From positions 1 through 9,590 of the forward strand of contig DVLK01000099.1 of the NCBI GenBank assembly GCA_018715545.1: 9,590 nucleotides of DNA, written 5' to 3'. Origin of the DNA: Candidatus Caccovivens faecavium (GTDB lineage Bacteria; Bacillota; Clostridia; Christensenellales; UBA1242). The stretch's first letter is position 1. Each line of letters starts with the position of its first letter. The translations under genes and the position numbers were made by a program. This document shows positions 6,721-9,590 of the stretch, one piece after another. Below the pieces are notes generated by a model. That model saw only the letters and a list, made by a program, of their open reading frames with translations. It was not told the DNA's origin and ran no database searches.

Positions 6721-9310
6721 TTAACCTTCTACACAAGCGTATTCTGTCACCTTAATCGTAAACTGCACACCTAAACGATTGGCAGTAAGATTAGGCTTTC
6801 TCTGAGTTCTGTCACCGTTCTCATTTAGACAGATGATATTGTTGTAGTTCGTTCCTAAATCGCGTGTATAATATAGCATACCATTGCCTGTTGATTTTAG
6901 GTAATCTTTGACTAAATCAGAGAACTTCACTTTACCAGAACCAGCAACCGTATTTATCTCATCAATGGACGACACGAATACCCTTGCTGTAACATTCTGC
7001 GCTGTTCCGTTGAGTGAGGTAGTTCCAAAGGTTGGCATAGACTGTGTCCAGTTAACTAGGTAGGTACTGTCCATTCCGTTATTCTCACTATTCAAGGTGT
7101 TGTATAGATAATCTACCGCTGTTGAAGAATAACCAGAACCAGCGTTTATCTCTGTTGTGGAATAACGACCTAAATATACTATCGTGTCCATAACCGCTAA
7201 GGTGTCTGTTGTTGTTCCATAACCTGTTTTTTGACTAGAATTTGCTTGCAATCTCCACCTAATCGGCTCTACAAGATAATATTCATTGTTATACAAACAA
7301 TACTCATTTCCATTATACACCTTTGATGTAAAAGATTGCACTCCCATAACATATGTCGAACCGTTTGATAACGAATTCCACTGAGAATTTAATGTCGTTT
7401 TTAGCGAACCCGTAACCTTACTTTGTGGTATCATCCCATTTTCAACATACCAGTAACCACCTCCACTATCATAATACGCTGGATTGTTAGCAACAAAATA
7501 CGCGTGCCACGAATGGTATTCAGTTGTATATGTCAAAAATTGTCCGCTTGAATTTACTACCTGCATACCCGTGCCATTAAGCCCTGTGTAAAATCCTCGG
7601 AATGTAAAGCCGTTGTTTGTTGGGAATGTTAAACTAGATATCTCATTTATACAACTCTCTTCGCAGTAGTACGCATTACCATACCACTGATAAATCGTAT
7701 TCGGAGTGCCACCAACAATTCCGCCCCAGTCAAGCGTTATCTCATAGATAGGTAATATCCATTGTGCATAAAGTTCAAGATCACCGTTGCCAGTATAAAC
7801 ATCACCTTTTTCATAGACATCCCCAGTCCCGTCCGCCTCCGTATTCCAATTGTTTAAAAGGTATCCATCACGCGTGAAAATATCGCTCGCTATTTCATAT
7901 ACATCTTCCGTTTTGTAATCAATAAAAATCTCATCCGTTCCGTAGTTTAAATGATAGGTTATTCTTGTTGTCTGTTGATTATTTATTAAAACAGGATAGC
8001 CATTATTAAGCCCTTCAACAAAAGTCCATGTAGAACTAAAATTCCATTGATATGAACCATACCAATTAGAGGACTTTGTATACCAACTTAATGTTTTAGG
8101 GTTTTCACTATTCGTTTGTGCACAATTTGATACTATTGCATAAAAATCACTAGCCACCTCTGATGATAAACAATTTCCTCCCCAATAACAATTTCGAACA
8201 TAACCTTGCGTTGTGTTACTGCTGATTGCCGAAGATGTGTAATATATAGCATACCCATAAGTTTCGCCAGCCATAACATTTCCGAAATTCCAACAATTGA
8301 CTACTCCGCAGCCAGACATTATAGTTGCTACTGCTATTCCAGCCACGGTGCCTTTTGTTGCAGAAATATCACCTAAGTTATAACAATTTCTGATATAATT
8401 ATTAGTTAATCGAACCCTAGCTGCAATTCCAGCTATCCACGCGCCATATACAACATCAGAACTGTAACTTACTATATTTCCCGTGTTATAACAATTTGAT
8501 ATAGATGCCGATAACCCACCAGATATATTGCCAAAAATGCCGCCAATTCCATAAAAATTCCTACTAATATTACAATAATTAAAAATATTTGCGTTGTTGT
8601 AACATGAATCAATAATTAAAGAAAATTCATTACTAATTGTATTTGCACTAACTATACCACCAAGCGAAACATAATCATCATCATTCTCTTTCGTATCACA
8701 TACTATATTCCCACTAAAACTACACAAATAAATATTTACAGTTCCGCCATAAATAGTACCAACAATTCCGCCAGCCCCATATGCTCGGATGTACGCATCT
8801 ATAACAATAACATTACTTATATAGACATCATAAACATAACCAAAAAGTCCCTGACCAGCTTCTATAACATTATTAATAAAAAGCCCCCTAACTGTGTATT
8901 TACCACCATTATAAAAGCCAGAAAAATAATCAGGCAATTTACCAATAGGATCCCAATAGTGCGCAGACAAATCTATGTCCGCTACCTGTTCATAATATAG
9001 CGAACGATATGTTGAATTTGTTGAGGATGTGTTTATTAAATGTGCTAGATATGCTAATTGTCCTGCTGTGGCGATTTGATAAGGATCACTTTCTGTCCCG
9101 CTACCACCCGCAAAAGATGTGGCGTTGTTGCCAGAGTCAGTCCAAAGGTCATCGTTTGTCGGTGCGTTTTGCGTTATATTATTTTCTAACTTCGGCGATT
9201 CCCCCCCCGATATTATCGCTGTATGATGAATTTGTTAAAAGAACTGCTCCACCAGTGATAGAACAACCCATAAATAAAAATAATAATAGATATATCAAAA
9301 CTCTTTTCAT
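6721..9310 (-). CDS. GLUG / Listeria-Bacteroides-repeat surface protein, frameshifted at a G8 tract
   Basis: As sequenced, translation from ATG 9310 (ribosome site GGAG at 9316-9319) gives only 43 residues and stops at 9179-9181. Skipping one G in the tract at 9201-9208 restores 862 residues down to 6721. The restored protein begins with a hydrophobic signal of about 30 residues containing FMGC at 13-16, which could be a lipobox or part of an N-terminal anchor. GSGTESDPYQIATAGQLAYL (71-90) is a typical entry to GLUG-type beta-helix repeats, which continue to about 440 with GGIVG/GGIFG and CYNTGNI/CYNLGDI motifs. Two InlB-like Listeria-Bacteroides repeats follow (about 449-517 and 522-606), the first ending LELYAQW. 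The last domain (about 673-862) holds EPIRWRLQ and resembles DUF6273-type domains of Clostridia surface proteins. No LPxTG anchor is present. Adhesion or another surface role is likely but unproven. Without the first part, only a weak TTG start at 8970 would be available. Confidence 0.85.
9201..9208 (-). repeat. Homopolymeric G8 tract in the coding sequence
   Basis: Eight consecutive C on the plus strand (G on the coding strand) begin directly after codon 34. With 8 G the frame closes after 43 codons, and with 9 G it closes within a few codons. With 7 or 10 G it joins the downstream 826 codons. G/C tracts like this change length by slipped-strand mispairing and are also hotspots of sequencing error. 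Confidence 0.9.
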
Positions 9311-9361
9311 ATATTCTCCATCAATATTAAAAATTTGCTAAAACTAAACTTCTATATTTTT

Positions 9362-9389
9362 ATTATAACTTAAACAAAAAAAATTACAA
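9362..9389 (-). promoter_or_regulatory. Promoter of the surface-protein gene
   Basis: The minus strand has TTGTAA (9384-9389), a 16-bp spacer containing eight T, and TATAAT (9362-9367). The start should be near 9355, giving a leader of about 45 nt with the ribosome site GGAG at 9316-9319, five bases before the ATG at 9310. Confidence 0.55.
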
Positions 9390-9452
9390 AGAAATAACAT
9401 AAAAAAGTTTGAAAAATAATGATTAAAGAATTAAAAATCTCTCTTGATAACT

Positions 9453-9490
9453 AAAAAAAGAGAGTAGAACATTTGTCCTACTCTCTTTTT
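9453..9490 (-). terminator. Strong terminator downstream of the 16S rRNA gene
   Basis: Read on the minus strand, GAGAGTAG and CTACTCTC form the base of an 11-bp stem (9460-9485, one G-T pair) with a 4-nt loop, flanked by A5 and a T7 run (9459-9453). It lies about 80 bp after the 16S 3' end and before the next gene's promoter. The plus strand also ends in T5, so it could act in both directions. Confidence 0.85.
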
Positions 9491-9572
9491 ATCAATTAAA
9501 TAGTTGAATTGGTTAGTTACCAAGAACCTTTTTTCTTTTGGAGATTCCTCTCCTCATCGACCATTCTCTTTA

Positions 9573-9590
9573 AAAGGAGGTGATCCAGCG
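9573..9590 (-). rRNA. rrs: 16S rRNA, 3' end only (partial)
   Basis: The reverse complement of the window's right edge reads CTGGATCACCTCCTTT, the conserved 3' terminus of 16S rRNA including the anti-Shine-Dalgarno CCTCC. The rest of the gene lies beyond the window. The mature end is placed near 9573 by comparison with the known family ending. The bases before CTGG are CG, whereas many bacteria have GG, so the visible helix 45 strand is slightly unusual. The trailer (9491-9572) holds a small hairpin (GGAGA/TCTCC, 9540-9553) but no tRNA or 23S start before the terminator at 9453-9490. Confidence 0.9.

Noticed and set aside
8968..8970. TTG start for the surface protein at 8970
   Set aside because: The frame is open far upstream and carries the expected domain entry motif, then a signal sequence in the other frame across the G8 tract. 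No ribosome site precedes the TTG.
9009..9341. Plus-strand 110-codon frame over the surface-protein start
   Set aside because: It lies opposite the signal peptide and entry motif of the minus-strand gene and has no ribosome site or recognisable product.

Overview
The window looks like an AT-rich chromosome segment from a low-GC Bacillota-type (Clostridia-like) bacterium, probably a host-associated or uncultured one. The signs are AT-rich intergenic DNA, consensus sigma-A-type promoters, many T-tailed hairpin terminators, a BclA-like collagen protein, and a surface protein that joins GLUG-like repeats with Listeria-Bacteroides repeats. The organism call is inference; no taxonomic marker longer than the last 18 bases of a 16S gene is present.

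Layout from left to right: (1) an unrecognised 387-residue protein on the minus strand (25-1188); (2) divergent from it, a tlyA-type rRNA methyltransferase on the plus strand (1284-1997); (3) converging on tlyA, a long SF2 helicase (2059-4827, minus) whose C-terminus is five tandem 79-residue helicase-associated-like repeats; the two 3' ends share a bidirectional terminator; (4) a collagen-like protein with two beta-rich insertions and a BclA-like head (4956-6392, minus); (5) a gap of about 330 bp without a supported gene; (6) a large GLUG / Listeria-Bacteroides-repeat surface protein (6721-9310, minus) whose frame is broken by a run of eight G close to its signal sequence; (7) a strong terminator and then the extreme 3' end of a 16S rRNA gene on the minus strand at the right edge.

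The genes do not form an obvious pathway. Almost every gene has its own promoter and terminator, so they are mostly single transcription units. Items 4 and 6 are both cell- or spore-surface proteins and may form a small surface cluster. The most interesting signals are the G8 tract (possible phase-variable OFF switch), the exact 237-bp repeat array in the helicase, three promoters whose -10 boxes sit 6-8 nt from the start codon and so predict leaderless mRNAs, and a 16S rRNA gene followed by a terminator rather than a tRNA/23S spacer.
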